Positions 48,145 through 57,760 are shown, counted from the first letter of the stretch. The stretch is 64,000 nt of DNA from Marinobacter salexigens (GCF_018860765.1 NZ_JAHKPV010000001.1:981594-1045593), one strand, 5' to 3'. A program made the numbers and translations. The notes: generated by a model not told the origin, from the sequence alone.

Positions 48145-48786
48145 ATGGCCACTATCGTCAATCCAGTTGAGCAGAAAACCAAGCATCTCGACTATTTTCT
48201 ATCGCAGTGTCACCGCCGCCGGTATCCGGCCAAGAGCACTATTATTTATGCCGGTGACAAAAGTGACTCCCTCTTTTACATCGTTAAGGGGTCCGTGACG
48301 GTTATCATCGAAGACGACGATGGCCGTGAGATGATCATGGCTTACCTCAATGCTGGAGACTTTTTCGGCGAGATGGGTCTGTTCGACAACATGGACTCCC
48401 GCAGTGCCTGGGTAAAGGCGAAAACCGAATGTGAAGTGGCTGAGATCAGCTACCCAAAATTCCGGGAAATTGCCCAGCAGGATCTCGGAGTTCTCTACTT
48501 TATTGGCGAGCAAATGGCCTCACGGCTGCGCCAGACCACCCGCAAAGTTGGTGATTTGGCATTTCTGGACGTTACTGGCCGGGTTGCCCGCACCTTGCTG
48601 GACTTGTGCAAAGAGCCAGACGCCATGACACATCCGGATGGCATGCAGATTAAGATCACCAGACAGGAAATTGGCCGTATCGTCGGCTGCTCCCGAGAGA
48701 TGGTTGGCCGGGTGCTAAAGACGTTGGAAGATCAAGGGCTTGTGATGGTAAAAGGCAAAACAATGGTGGTTTACGGAACCCGCTGA
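48145..48786 (+). CDS. crp: Cyclic AMP receptor protein / Vfr-type global regulator
   Basis: A 213-aa CRP/FNR regulator close to Vfr of Pseudomonas, which controls carbon use, virulence and surface behaviour. The cAMP pocket is seen in [10 protein letters not shown] and [18 protein letters not shown]. The helix-turn-helix is [22 protein letters not shown] near 170-191, nearly the same as in Vfr. AGGAGG lies 13 bases before the ATG, a long spacing. The 3' end overlaps the convergent hydrolase gene by 16 bases. Confidence 0.95.
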   Translation: MATIVNPVEQKTKHLDYFLSQCHRRRYPAKSTIIYAGDKSDSLFYIVKGSVTVIIEDDDGREMIMAYLNAGDFFGEMGLFDNMDSRSAWVKAKTECEVAEISYPKFREIAQQDLGVLYFIGEQMASRLRQTTRKVGDLAFLDVTGRVARTLLDLCKEPDAMTHPDGMQIKITRQEIGRIVGCSREMVGRVLKTLEDQGLVMVKGKTMVVYGTR

Positions 48787-49655
48787 GGGTAAGTAAAGTT
48801 GCGAACCGCACTGGCAATGACCTCTGGCTCTGTAAGAGGGGCCCAGTGCGGGGCATTTATCTGCACTCGTGTTAGTTTTTCTACCCATTGGTCTAAACCG
48901 CAGAATATATCTTCACCTACGTAGTTATCATACTTAGGAATTATTAGTTGTACGGGACAGGTTGCGAATCTTGGTTGAGGCCGTAGCAGGCGAGGTAAAA
49001 CATTCGCCCGATACAACCGCACACCAAAGCGCCCGTCATCTTTTTGTAACTTGCTGGAACAGGCATCGACAATACCCTCGCGCTTCTTCAGAAAAGCGGG
49101 CCATTGCTTGTAAAGGCCCATGTTCCAAATAGCTTCTGGTATGGCTGGTACTTGAAACAAAAATACGTACCAGGATTTAACTAATTGTTTGGTAACTCGG
49201 GCGAATCCGTGGCGTGTAAAGCTTGACGCCTGCGCTGTTAACCAGCTCGCCATATGGTCGAGACAAGGACCAGAAATAGACGTAAAGGAAAGAATCCTCT
49301 CCTGCAATGGGCCTGCACCAACCGACTCCCAACTCTGAATGGAGCCCCAGTCGTGGGCGAGTATATGAAACTTGCGATCTGGCAATAACTGACCGACGAC
49401 AGCTTCAAGATCTTTTGCCAATAGTGATAGCCGGTAGTCTCGCGTATGCAGAGGTTTATCAGAAAGACCGGCACCTCGGACATCGTAGCGTATGAGAAAG
49501 TACTCTTGTTCCAGAGCGTCGACTACTTTGTCCCAAACGCTGTGGTTGTCTGGGTACCCGTGAACTAACACCAGAGGAATGCCGTCTGGATTTCCTTGGG
49601 TTACAGCATGTAGGCAAATTTTTCCGCTGGTAACGCGGTGAGTGTTGAGCGTCAT
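48771..49655 (-). CDS. Alpha/beta hydrolase, epoxide-hydrolase/dehalogenase type
   Basis: A 294-aa alpha/beta hydrolase. The oxyanion loop is [15 protein letters not shown] and the nucleophile motif is HDWGSIQSW, with aspartate in the nucleophile place, as in haloalkane dehalogenases and epoxide hydrolases. The late histidine is in INAPHWAPL. The substrate cannot be told from sequence. The gene overlaps the end of crp by 16 bases on the opposite strand. Confidence 0.82.
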   Translation of the reverse strand: MTLNTHRVTSGKICLHAVTQGNPDGIPLVLVHGYPDNHSVWDKVVDALEQEYFLIRYDVRGAGLSDKPLHTRDYRLSLLAKDLEAVVGQLLPDRKFHILAHDWGSIQSWESVGAGPLQERILSFTSISGPCLDHMASWLTAQASSFTRHGFARVTKQLVKSWYVFLFQVPAIPEAIWNMGLYKQWPAFLKKREGIVDACSSKLQKDDGRFGVRLYRANVLPRLLRPQPRFATCPVQLIIPKYDNYVGEDIFCGLDQWVEKLTRVQINAPHWAPLTEPEVIASAVRNFTYPQRVP

Positions 49656-49759
49656 GAGGGGGGGCCGTGATCAAGTCATTGAGTGGTTCCTGCTAGGCAG
49701 CATACTTGTCAGCGGCAGAACGAGCTTTGTTCAAAAGGGCCATAAGCCGGTCTAGTTGA

Positions 49760-50839
49760 TCAGTCAACAATAGCGACCGACTTAACCTGCATCCACACCT
49801 GCTGGCCGGGAGCGATGTCGAGACTGTGCACCGCTCTGCTGGTCAGGCGAGACAGGAACGGTGTTGGCCCCGCTAGCAATCGCACCATAGAGGTTCCCGG
49901 GCTCACCTCTAAGGCTATTTCGTTAATGGTGGCAGGCAGGGTGTTTTGGATGCTCTGATCAGCCTGTTCGCTGAGGGCCAGGCTGATATCCTTTGCCAGT
50001 ACCTGTACGCGGACTCGTTGACCGATTGCCAGATTCTCATCGGCACGAAGCCACAGATGTCCTCCTGCAAAATCTGCCCGGCACAGATGCCACCGTTTAT
50101 CACGTTCCGAGAGGGTAGCGTCAAGAATGACTCCGGCATCGTCCTCCAGCCCAAAAGGCTGATCTGTGCGTGCCATAATCTGTTGCAGTGGCCCTTGAGC
50201 AATTACCTGCCCTTTATCCATCATCACAATATGGTCCGCCAGCCGTGCAACCTCCGCGGTAGAGTGGGACACATAGAGCATGGGGATGGCGAGGTTATCC
50301 CGCAGGGCCTCCAGATACGGCATAATCTCCCGTTTGCTGCTTTGGTCCAGAGCAGACAAAGGCTCGTCCATCAGCAGGAGCTTGGGGCTTGTGAGCAGAG
50401 CTCGGGCAATCGCGACACGCTGACGCTCTCCACCAGAGAGCTTTTCCGGCATGCGGTTAATCAAGTGACTGAGCCCCAGCCATTCAATCGCTTGGTCGAA
50501 GGTTATTTGGCGTTCGCTTTGAGGAATGCGCCGGTATCCGTACATCAAGTTGCGTTTTACTGAAAGGTGAGGGAATAGGCTGGTTTCCTGAAACACGTAG
50601 GCAAGCGGCCGCTGGTGAACGGGGCGGCTTCCGGACTCGCTCTGCCACTCGTCACCTTTAACGCGCATGATGCCGCGCGCCTGTTGTAAGCCCGCCATAC
50701 AGCGCAGCAGCGTTGTTTTACCGCAACCGGAATGTCCGAACAAAGCGGTGAGCCCGCTACCGGGTAGGTCTAAATCGACATCCAGTGAAAATGTTCCAAC
50801 TTTGCAGGCGAATCGCGCTTTTATTCCGGTTGCCGCCAT
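49760..50839 (-). CDS. modC: Molybdate ABC transporter ATP-binding protein
   Basis: ModC (359 aa) drives molybdate import. The ATPase domain shows Walker A GHSGCGKTT, signature LSGGERQR and Walker B LLLMDEP. A C-terminal Mop/TOBE domain (about 290-355) binds oxyanion. The start overlaps the modB stop by one base. Order on the strand is modE, modA, modB, modC. Confidence 0.94.
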   Translation of the reverse strand: MAATGIKARFACKVGTFSLDVDLDLPGSGLTALFGHSGCGKTTLLRCMAGLQQARGIMRVKGDEWQSESGSRPVHQRPLAYVFQETSLFPHLSVKRNLMYGYRRIPQSERQITFDQAIEWLGLSHLINRMPEKLSGGERQRVAIARALLTSPKLLLMDEPLSALDQSSKREIMPYLEALRDNLAIPMLYVSHSTAEVARLADHIVMMDKGQVIAQGPLQQIMARTDQPFGLEDDAGVILDATLSERDKRWHLCRADFAGGHLWLRADENLAIGQRVRVQVLAKDISLALSEQADQSIQNTLPATINEIALEVSPGTSMVRLLAGPTPFLSRLTSRAVHSLDIAPGQQVWMQVKSVAIVD

Positions 50840-51516
50840 TATTTCACCAGTCCAGATTGCAGCCGCCCGTTGAGGGAATAAAGGGTTACCAGCACCACAA
50901 AGGAGAACACAACCATACCTGCCGCTAGCCAGTGAGCCTGAGCGTATTCCAAAGATTCCACATGATCGTAGATAGCGACCGAGAGTACCTTGGTTTCGCC
51001 GGGTATGTTGCCACCAATCATTAGCACTACACCAAACTCACCGATGGTATGGGCAAAAGTAAGCACGCCTGCGGTAAGAAATCCTGGTCGAGCCAGTGGG
51101 AGCACTATGGAAAAAAAGCGATCCCGGGGTGAGGCCCGAAGCGTGGATGCGACCTCAAGAAACTGCTCGTTGATGGAAGCGAAGGCGTTTTGCAGGGGTT
51201 GCACGGTGAACGGCAGGGAATAGATGACCGACGCAATGACCAAGCCTTCGAAAGTGAAGGGCAATAGGCCCAACCCCAGTTGCTCTGTGAACTGGCCGAC
51301 CATACCTTTAGGGCCCATCAGAACTAAGAGATAAAACCCCAGAACGGTAGGCGGCAATACCAAAGGTAGAGCGACAATAGCGGCAATAGGCTGGCGCACC
51401 CAATGAGTGCTGCGGGCCAACCACCAGGCAACGGGCGTACCCACCACCAGAAGCAAAACTGTAGTTAAACCTGCAAGCTTCAGTGTGAGCCACACGGGCT
51501 CCCAGTATATGTCCAT
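50839..51516 (-). CDS. modB: Molybdate ABC transporter permease
   Basis: ModB (225 aa) forms the membrane channel for molybdate import, with about five hydrophobic segments. The ATPase-coupling loop is ASPRDRFFSIVLPLARPG, and ALPLVLPPTVLGFYLLV is typical of ModB. It lies 20 bases after modA and shares one base with modC, so translation is coupled. Confidence 0.94.
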   Translation of the reverse strand: MDIYWEPVWLTLKLAGLTTVLLLVVGTPVAWWLARSTHWVRQPIAAIVALPLVLPPTVLGFYLLVLMGPKGMVGQFTEQLGLGLLPFTFEGLVIASVIYSLPFTVQPLQNAFASINEQFLEVASTLRASPRDRFFSIVLPLARPGFLTAGVLTFAHTIGEFGVVLMIGGNIPGETKVLSVAIYDHVESLEYAQAHWLAAGMVVFSFVVLVTLYSLNGRLQSGLVK

Positions 51517-51536
51517 GGTGTCGGCCGGGTTATATC

Positions 51537-52316
51537 TCAGTTTTGGGTTTCATAGCCGAACTCTTCAATAATGTTTTTAGCTGTATCGCTGCGCAAAAAT
51601 TCTATCCATTGATGCGCAGCCCGATTGCTTTCGCTACGAGTCAGAAGAATAGCTTGTTGATTAATGGGGGAATAGTAGCTTTGTGGAATCATCCAGAGTG
51701 AGCCGTCTTGACTGTCCCAAGCTCGTACTTGTGAGAGTGCCACAAAACCAGACTGGGCATTGGTGGTTGCGACAAATTGAAAGGTTTGAGCAATGGAGTC
51801 CCCGCGTACCAAGCGGTCTTGCAAAGGCTCCCAAAGGTCCAGCTTGGTAAGCACTTCTTGAGCAGCCAGACCGTAAGGGGCTGTTTTGGGGTTCGCAATG
51901 GCGAGCCGGGCGAAGTCGCCGGACTTAAGCCAGATTTTTGGGTCTTCAAACGTGTCGGGTGTGGGGCTCCAAAGTGCCAACTTACCGCGGGCGTATGTGA
52001 ACCGGGTGCTGGCTACACCTTGGCCATTCTCTTCAAGTAGCTCTGGCCGACGGGTGTCTGCGGCCAAAAACACGTCGAATGGTGCGCCATTATCTATTTG
52101 TGCGTAGAGCTTTCCGGTAGAGCCATAGCTTGCGACGGCTTCTAAGCCGGTGGCTTCGTGAAATGCCACAATCAAGTTGCGAGTTGTGTCGGTGAAGTTG
52201 GCGGCTACTGCAATGCGAACATCGGCGGCGTAGGCCTTGCTGCCGAATGCTAGTGACAAGCAGAGCGCTAGGTAAAGCGCTATCACTTGGCGATAGCGTC
52301 GCTTGAGTATAAACAT
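51537..52316 (-). CDS. modA: Molybdate ABC transporter periplasmic binding protein
   Basis: ModA (259 aa) captures molybdate in the periplasm. It has a signal peptide (about 1-30) and the ligand region VAVAANF and ASYGSTGKLYAQIDNGAPFDVFLAAD split into two parts of the fold. I chose the ATG at 52316 with an AAGGAG site at 7 bases; a GTG two codons earlier is too close to that site. Confidence 0.93.
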   Translation of the reverse strand: MFILKRRYRQVIALYLALCLSLAFGSKAYAADVRIAVAANFTDTTRNLIVAFHEATGLEAVASYGSTGKLYAQIDNGAPFDVFLAADTRRPELLEENGQGVASTRFTYARGKLALWSPTPDTFEDPKIWLKSGDFARLAIANPKTAPYGLAAQEVLTKLDLWEPLQDRLVRGDSIAQTFQFVATTNAQSGFVALSQVRAWDSQDGSLWMIPQSYYSPINQQAILLTRSESNRAAHQWIEFLRSDTAKNIIEEFGYETQN

Positions 52317-52330
52317 GGCCACTCTCCTTA

Positions 52331-52358
52331 TATCCGTATGTATATAGCGGTACGGATA
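52331..52358. promoter_or_regulatory. Candidate ModE operator
   Basis: TATCCGTA (52331-52338) and TACGGATA (52351-52358) are perfect 8-base inverted arms with a 12-base spacer. E. coli ModE sites have arms containing CGTTAT/ATAACG with the same 12-base spacing. The site is 15 bases upstream of the modA ATG, within the modE-modA gap. Confidence 0.6.
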
Positions 52359-52403
52359 GTATAGTTGCTTGCCGTTGGAAACAAGGGTTGTTGTTTTGCT
52401 GTT

Positions 52404-52775
52404 TTAGGTGTTTTTGCTAAGCAAGCTTGCTAACTCTGTGAGTTCGGGACGCTCTGACACGGCGTTTTCGTACTGCCGATAGAGTGCGAGCACTTTTAGT
52501 CCCTCATCTGAAAGCTCAGCACCACCGCCCTGATTACCACCTGTGGCAGTGAGCACCAAAGGGTTTTCAAAGCAGGTGTTCATAGTATCTACCAATAACC
52601 AGGCTCTTCTGTAGCTCATCTTCATAGCTCTGGCGGCAGCAGAAATTGAACGGTGTTGCTGGATTAACTCAAGCAACTGAGCTTTGCCGGGGCCCAGAGC
52701 GATGGTATCGCCAGCCTTCAGTCTCAATCTGGGGGTGAGGCAGGTGTTGCTGTCAGGCATTAGGCTGATTTCCAT
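52404..52775 (-). CDS. modE: ModE-type molybdate regulator, DNA-binding domain only
   Basis: A 123-aa (or 118-aa from the ATG at 52760) winged-helix protein: GPGKAQLLELIQQHRSISAAARAMKMSYRRAWLLVDTMN, followed by GGNQGGGAELSDEG. This matches the N-terminal half of ModE. The molybdate-binding C-terminal domains of E. coli ModE are missing, as in short ModE forms. How it senses molybdate alone is unclear. Its 5' end overlaps the 3' end of the lipase gene by 8 or 23 bases. Confidence 0.88.
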   Translation of the reverse strand: MEISLMPDSNTCLTPRLRLKAGDTIALGPGKAQLLELIQQHRSISAAARAMKMSYRRAWLLVDTMNTCFENPLVLTATGGNQGGGAELSDEGLKVLALYRQYENAVSERPELTELASLLSKNT

Positions 52776-53670
52776 GGGAAAGCAGAGAGAGTACGTGTTC
52801 CCGAACTTCCTCTATGTTGGTTTCATTAAGCATTTCATGCCGACCGCCCTCGAACAGCCGAAGACTGGTTTCTTTTACTCCGGCTTGGCGAATGTCCTCT
52901 AAGTGGCGGGAAACCCCTTTGCCCATTTCGCCCACGGGGTCATCGGAACCGGAGAAGAGGTGAACCGGAAGGTCCTTTCTCCAAGTTGATGGCCTAATAC
53001 TAAGCATCCCTTGAATAAAATCTTTCCATAGACCTATCGAGCATTCGAATCCGCATAGGGGGTCTGCAATGTATAGGTCTACCTGTGCCGTATCGCGACT
53101 CAACCAATCGCAATCCGTGCGGTTGGGCCGAAACATGCGATTAAACTTCCCGAAAGACATTTTAGCAATGGTTGGGCTTCGGTGATGTTTGCCGTGAATT
53201 CTGCGAATTGCGCCTATTAAGATGCCGGAAACCCATAGTTCAGTTTTAGGGATGCGGTTGGTTGCGCTGAGTATCAGCCTATCCAGAGATTCGGGATGCT
53301 GCTGCGCGCAGCTTTGAGCGATGAACGACCCCATGCTGTGCCCGAGCAAGGTCAGTGGAATAGAGGGGAAGCGTTCCCGGGTATCAAGCAGTACCCGGTT
53401 TAGGTCGTCGACTACCTTGCTCCAGCCATCCGCATCACTGTAGTGGCCAAGCTGGTCGGGTTCACAGTCAGGGCCGTGGCCTCGATGATTCAGTGTAACA
53501 ACGGCAATATCCCGTTCGGCCAGCCAGCGGGCGAAATTTGTATAGCGCCCAGCGTGTTCTGCCATGCCGTGGGCGATAACCAAAACGGAGTAAGGTTTAT
53601 GCGGGGAAAAAACGGTACCCGATATGATGTGATTATTCTGACCGTTCAGGCTCAGGGGTTGTTCTTGCAT
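52753..53670 (-). CDS. Lysophospholipase / monoacylglycerol lipase-like hydrolase
   Basis: A 305-aa alpha/beta hydrolase of the Hydrolase_4 group. The nucleophile is in LLGHSMGSFIAQ and the acid/base region is in DDPVGEMGKGV and GGRHEMLNE. HGMAEHAGRY is typical of lysophospholipase L2 and monoglyceride lipases. The start overlaps the end of the sterol-desaturase-like gene by 38 bases and its end overlaps modE. Confidence 0.87.
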   Translation of the reverse strand: MQEQPLSLNGQNNHIISGTVFSPHKPYSVLVIAHGMAEHAGRYTNFARWLAERDIAVVTLNHRGHGPDCEPDQLGHYSDADGWSKVVDDLNRVLLDTRERFPSIPLTLLGHSMGSFIAQSCAQQHPESLDRLILSATNRIPKTELWVSGILIGAIRRIHGKHHRSPTIAKMSFGKFNRMFRPNRTDCDWLSRDTAQVDLYIADPLCGFECSIGLWKDFIQGMLSIRPSTWRKDLPVHLFSGSDDPVGEMGKGVSRHLEDIRQAGVKETSLRLFEGGRHEMLNETNIEEVREHVLSLLSHGNQPNA

Positions 53671-54610
53671 GGCGTGTTCCGGAAGCTATTGGAGTCGGAC
53701 GTTCCCACTCTGGCGGTTTCCAGAGGTGGTTCATTCGAGAGGCTAGTCTACCCGGGCGGGCCATGTCGCGGAACAGATCCACGTATTCATGTGTCCACAG
53801 CACGAACAGGTTGTTTGATGGCGCCGGGCGGGTAATACCGTACTCCACGGGTATTTCGGCATCTTCAGCTGTAAAGGTTCCGAATAGGCGGTCCCATATG
53901 ATGAGGGTGCCTCCGTAATTTCGGTCAATGTATTCCGGGTTGCGGCCGTGATGAACACGGTGATGGCTTGGGGTATTGAATATGTGTTCGGCCCATTCTG
54001 GAAGTTGCCCAACCAGAGTGGTGTGAACGAAAAATTGATAGACAAGAGACAATGCGTAGGCGATACCAATCCAAACTGGGTTGAAACCCAACAACGCCAA
54101 GGGTAGGTAAAAGGCCCAGCCGCCGTTAAAAATGTTGGTAGCGTTCTGACGCATAGCTGTAGAAAAGTTCATTCGCTCTGAGGAATGATGGACAACGTGG
54201 GCGGCCCAAAACCAGCGTATGCGATGGCTGGCTCGGTGCATCCAGTAGAAACAGAAATCAACGCCCAGGAAGGTAAGAATGCCGGTGAACCAGTTCAGTT
54301 CAAGCTCAAGCAAGCGGTATCTGTAGCACAGCGCATAAACCGGAAAGGCAATAATGCCAGCAAATAATAGCTCGGTGGCCTGATAACCCGCCCCCAGAGT
54401 GAAGTTGCGAATAGCTTCGCGGGTGTCCATTAGCTTCAGATTGTGCCTTATTTTTACGTACTCAAAGGCCGCTACTGCTATGAAAACCGGTGTTGCAATA
54501 ACAAATATAAGTTGCCGCTCATCCAGTGCCAGCCAAGGGGAAACGGCTTGCCAAAGTGGCAGTAAGCCACTTTCCTCAAGTACGGTGAGCATCATTTCGG
54601 TAAGAGACAC
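53633..54610 (-). CDS. Sterol desaturase / fatty acid hydroxylase family protein
   Basis: A 325-aa integral membrane di-iron oxygenase. Its histidine clusters are HRASHR, HVVHHSSE and HHRVHHGRN, all in the expected order. About four membrane segments precede and surround them. The substrate could be a sterol-like lipid, a fatty acyl chain or an alkane-derived compound. The start is a GTG at 54610. It overlaps the lipase gene by 38 bases, which suggests a joint lipid role. Confidence 0.88.
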   Translation of the reverse strand: MSLTEMMLTVLEESGLLPLWQAVSPWLALDERQLIFVIATPVFIAVAAFEYVKIRHNLKLMDTREAIRNFTLGAGYQATELLFAGIIAFPVYALCYRYRLLELELNWFTGILTFLGVDFCFYWMHRASHRIRWFWAAHVVHHSSERMNFSTAMRQNATNIFNGGWAFYLPLALLGFNPVWIGIAYALSLVYQFFVHTTLVGQLPEWAEHIFNTPSHHRVHHGRNPEYIDRNYGGTLIIWDRLFGTFTAEDAEIPVEYGITRPAPSNNLFVLWTHEYVDLFRDMARPGRLASRMNHLWKPPEWERPTPIASGTRHARTTPEPERSE

Positions 54611-54712
54611 CGGCTATCCCCTCTCTTTTGGATTCCTCAGCATTCTGGCATGAACCTGCGGAATCGGGAGAGTCGTATCGCGTCACTGAGAGTAGCGATT
54701 TACGCCAAGGAG

Positions 54713-55453
54713 CTATCTATTATCACCGTACACTTTGGCGAGCACCTGCAGTTGAGGTTGCCATTCCGTCAGCCAACTCTGAATATCCCTCGGAATTCGC
54801 GCAGGTTTTGGCCAGGGTACCGGGTAGGCTTCTGGTTGAAACAAAGGCGCAAAGAGCGCTGCGGCTGTGAGGTCTGCACGGGAGAAGGCGTCACCCGCTA
54901 GAAACGGCTGTTTGCTGTAGGTTTCTACAAGCTCTGTTAACAGGCCTTCCATAACCTTTCGGGATTCTTCCGCTGTTTTCTCGTTGATTTTCATCCAATT
55001 CCGCATCACTTCGTTTACCCGGCTAAAGGCTAAACTGAGCAGGATACGATTGTAAAAGGGTGTGCCCGCGGTCAGTAGTGGCACCACTATTTTCGGACGC
55101 TGCAGGAAGTGGTGGTAGGAGTAACATCGCACAGCCGGACCAGCCTCGTCATCCAAACGTTTCTCCCATGCTAGAGCCTGTGCTTTTGCAGGCTCATCAA
55201 GCGGGGTGAGGGGGTTGTCGGGAAAAGTTTTATCAAGGTAGTCGAGAATGTCCGATGAACCTTGAACAACTTCACCGTCATGCTCCAGTACGGGTACAGA
55301 TGCGCCCGCACCTTTGGTGAGCTTTTTGATGGTTTTTATATGCTGTCCCGGCAACAGGTTTGTGGTTTCGTAGTTGAGATTTTTGTAATCCAGTGCCCAG
55401 CGTATTTTCTCGCAGTAGTGGGAAATGGCGAATTGGTAAAGTCTGAGAGCCAT
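54713..55453 (-). CDS. Glutathione S-transferase family protein
   Basis: A 246-aa protein with a thioredoxin-like N-terminal domain (RLYQFAISHYCEKIRWALDY, then VPVLEHDGEVVQGSSDILDYL) and a helical C-terminal domain. The SHYC start with cysteine near the usual catalytic place resembles omega or similar GSTs. AGGAGA precedes the ATG. No partner is obvious nearby. Confidence 0.85.
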   Translation of the reverse strand: MALRLYQFAISHYCEKIRWALDYKNLNYETTNLLPGQHIKTIKKLTKGAGASVPVLEHDGEVVQGSSDILDYLDKTFPDNPLTPLDEPAKAQALAWEKRLDDEAGPAVRCYSYHHFLQRPKIVVPLLTAGTPFYNRILLSLAFSRVNEVMRNWMKINEKTAEESRKVMEGLLTELVETYSKQPFLAGDAFSRADLTAAALFAPLFQPEAYPVPWPKPARIPRDIQSWLTEWQPQLQVLAKVYGDNR

Positions 55454-55628
55454 GGGGTGTCTCCTAAATGATGGGCACTAGCATAGCCTTGCGCCTGAAG
55501 GATAAAAAGCGTTAGGGCCACATAAGTTGCGTGTTTGTAACGGTTTTGCAGGCACCACGATTGGTTTTTACTCAGGCTTGTCTTTAATATGCCTGTAATC
55601 TTTTACGTTACAAACATAGGTTGTATCC

Positions 55629-56591
55629 ATGTATTTACAGCGGGTTTTGATGACAGCTGCAGTGGCGGCTACTGGGCTTTTTCTAACAGCATGTGCCACG
55701 GGGCCAGAGTCGAGAGATGTCACGAACAGTTATCAGTGCGGTCAGCTAGACGTTCATGTCACTTCCTTGGGCAATGGTGACCACTTAGAGGTGGATTACA
55801 AGGGCGAGCGTTTGCAGCTAGAGCGTAAAGTCAGCGCTTCTGGTGCACGTTACGAAGCGCCTGATGACGAGAAAACCCAGTTTTGGAGCAAGGGTGAGTG
55901 GGCAATGTTCTCAGTAAAAGGGCAGGCGTATCCCGACTGTCTGCAGGCTGGTGCTCTGGAAACACCATTTGAAGCTACCGGTAATGAGCCATTCTGGGAC
56001 ATGCGCTTAATGCATCAACAGATGGAGCTGAATCGTCTCGATGATACCGGTGAGCCTAAAAAGGTTACGCTTGAAACAACCGTTTCCAATCAAAACGGCC
56101 GTGAATTCCGTGGCAAGCTAGACGGCCAGCCGTTATCCCTCAAGGTGGACCGGCAGTTGTGTGAAGACACTATGTCTGGAGCGCAGTTCCCGGCTCAGGT
56201 TCGCCTTGAGCTGAATGGTGAGGTGCTCGAAGGCTGCGGTGGTGACCCTGAACGTTTATTCCGTGGGGTCGAGTGGGTGGTTGAAGACTTGGCCGGTGCA
56301 GGCATTATTGATAGCTCCCGCATGACCGTTGAGTTTTTTGATGAGAACCGTCTTGCGGGCCGGGCTTCCTGTAATCGCTACGGCGGCCAGTATGAGCTTA
56401 CTGCAGAGGGAATGACTTTTGACTATATGTTCTCAACAAAAATGGCCTGTGCTCCGGCCCTGATGAATCAGGAAGGCCGTTTTCTGGAACTCATGTCGAA
56501 CGTAAAGCGTGCGGAGATCGGCCCCAACGGAAAGCTGGTGCTAACAACCTCTGCGAACGAAGAAATTACCGCTTATAAGGCAACTTATTAA
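55629..56591 (+). CDS. Lipoprotein with MliC-like and META domains
   Basis: A 320-aa predicted lipoprotein (FLTACATG near residue 20). Residues about 35-105 resemble MliC, a C-type lysozyme inhibitor (YQCGQLDV ... SASGARYEAPDDEKTQFWSKG, split by other residues). A middle part has FEATGNEPFWDMRL, seen in COG3650-type proteins. Residues about 215-315 form a META/HslJ domain with RASCNRYGGQY and TKMACAP, giving a likely disulfide. A role in envelope stress or defence against host lysozyme is inferred. Confidence 0.78.
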   Translation: MYLQRVLMTAAVAATGLFLTACATGPESRDVTNSYQCGQLDVHVTSLGNGDHLEVDYKGERLQLERKVSASGARYEAPDDEKTQFWSKGEWAMFSVKGQAYPDCLQAGALETPFEATGNEPFWDMRLMHQQMELNRLDDTGEPKKVTLETTVSNQNGREFRGKLDGQPLSLKVDRQLCEDTMSGAQFPAQVRLELNGEVLEGCGGDPERLFRGVEWVVEDLAGAGIIDSSRMTVEFFDENRLAGRASCNRYGGQYELTAEGMTFDYMFSTKMACAPALMNQEGRFLELMSNVKRAEIGPNGKLVLTTSANEEITAYKATY

Positions 56592-56657
56592 CCGATAAAA
56601 TCAGGAAGTGTTCGCCTTTGGGTCGGTTGTTTTCCGGCTTGAGGGCCGAAGTTGAAA

Positions 56658-56690
56658 AACGGGCCTTACAATGAGGCCCCTTCAGTTTTT
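56658..56690 (+). terminator. Weak terminator after the MliC/META gene
   Basis: GGGCCT (56661-56666) pairs with AGGCCC (56674-56679), and five T's follow at 56686-56690. The stem is only 6 bp and overlaps the region of the convergent proV stop at 56696. Confidence 0.4.
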
Positions 56691-56695
56691 GTGGA

Positions 56696-57751
56696 TCACC
56701 CCTTGTGGTTATTTGGGGGTGATACGCCAGTAGGAACCAGTGCGCGGGTCAGGTCTTTCATGCAGAGACTGCCTACCATCTCACCTTTTCGAACCACTCT
56801 GAACACCTTGTCTGTGTCGCCACCTGACCGTGAAAGCACGGTCTCCAGATTGTCCCTCTCGGAGATGTCACCGGCATACTCAGCGTCGTTATCCACGTGC
56901 TTTTTCATAATCGAGCGAACCCGAAGTACCCGGGCGCGGTTGATGTCGTTTATAAAGGCAACAATGTAGGGATCGTTGGGGTTGAGCAGGATGTCCTGAG
57001 GATCTCCCTGTTGAACCACTTCTCCATCTTTGAGAATCACCAGATGGTCTGATAGCTTCAGTGCTTCGTCCAGATCGTGGGTGATGAAGACGATGGTTTT
57101 TTGAAGTTCATCCTGAAGCTCCAGTAGCAAATCCTGCATGTCGGACCGGATTAGTGGGTCCAAAGCGGAGAAGGCTTCGTCCATCAACATGACCGGGGAG
57201 TTCGAGACCAGCGCGCGAGCTATGCCTACCCGTTGCTGCATGCCGCCGGATAGCTGGTGGGGATACTGCTGTTCATTGCCTTCAAGACCCACACGGCCCA
57301 GCCATTTCACCGCTTCTTGCTCAAAGTCTGCGACGTCTGAGCCACGAATATTGAGGGCCATGCCCGCGTTCTCAAGCACGGTTTTATGGGGCAGCAGGGC
57401 GAACTTCTGAAACACCATAGACATTTGTTCCCGCCGCAGTTGGCGTAGCTGCTCTTCGTTCAGCTCCAGAACATCTTTGCCATCAAGCCGGATTTCACCG
57501 GCGGTGGGCTCAATGAGTCGGTTAAGGTGCCGGATCAGTGTTGACTTGCCCGAGCCCGAAAGACCCATAATGACGGTGATTTTGCCATCGAGGATATCTA
57601 CGTTGATATCCCGAAGTCCAAGAACGTGATTTTGCTGATCCAACAAATCAGCCTTGTTCATGCCCCGTTTAACGTATTCAAGCGCCACGTCGGGTGTTGG
57701 CCCGAAAATCTTATAGAGGTTTTTTATGGAAATTTTAACGTCGTTTGCCAC
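56696..57751 (-). CDS. proV: Glycine betaine/proline ABC transporter ATP-binding protein
   Basis: ProV (351 aa) energises uptake of glycine betaine or proline for osmotic protection. Walker A is GLSGSGKST, signature LSGGMQQR, Walker B in VMLMDEAFSALD. A C-terminal part resembles a CBS domain, shorter than the E. coli ProV tail (about 400 aa total). It is the last gene of the proX-proW-proV set and lies 9 bases after proW. Confidence 0.94.
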   Translation of the reverse strand: MANDVKISIKNLYKIFGPTPDVALEYVKRGMNKADLLDQQNHVLGLRDINVDILDGKITVIMGLSGSGKSTLIRHLNRLIEPTAGEIRLDGKDVLELNEEQLRQLRREQMSMVFQKFALLPHKTVLENAGMALNIRGSDVADFEQEAVKWLGRVGLEGNEQQYPHQLSGGMQQRVGIARALVSNSPVMLMDEAFSALDPLIRSDMQDLLLELQDELQKTIVFITHDLDEALKLSDHLVILKDGEVVQQGDPQDILLNPNDPYIVAFINDINRARVLRVRSIMKKHVDNDAEYAGDISERDNLETVLSRSGGDTDKVFRVVRKGEMVGSLCMKDLTRALVPTGVSPPNNHKG

Positions 57752-57760
57752 TTGATATCC

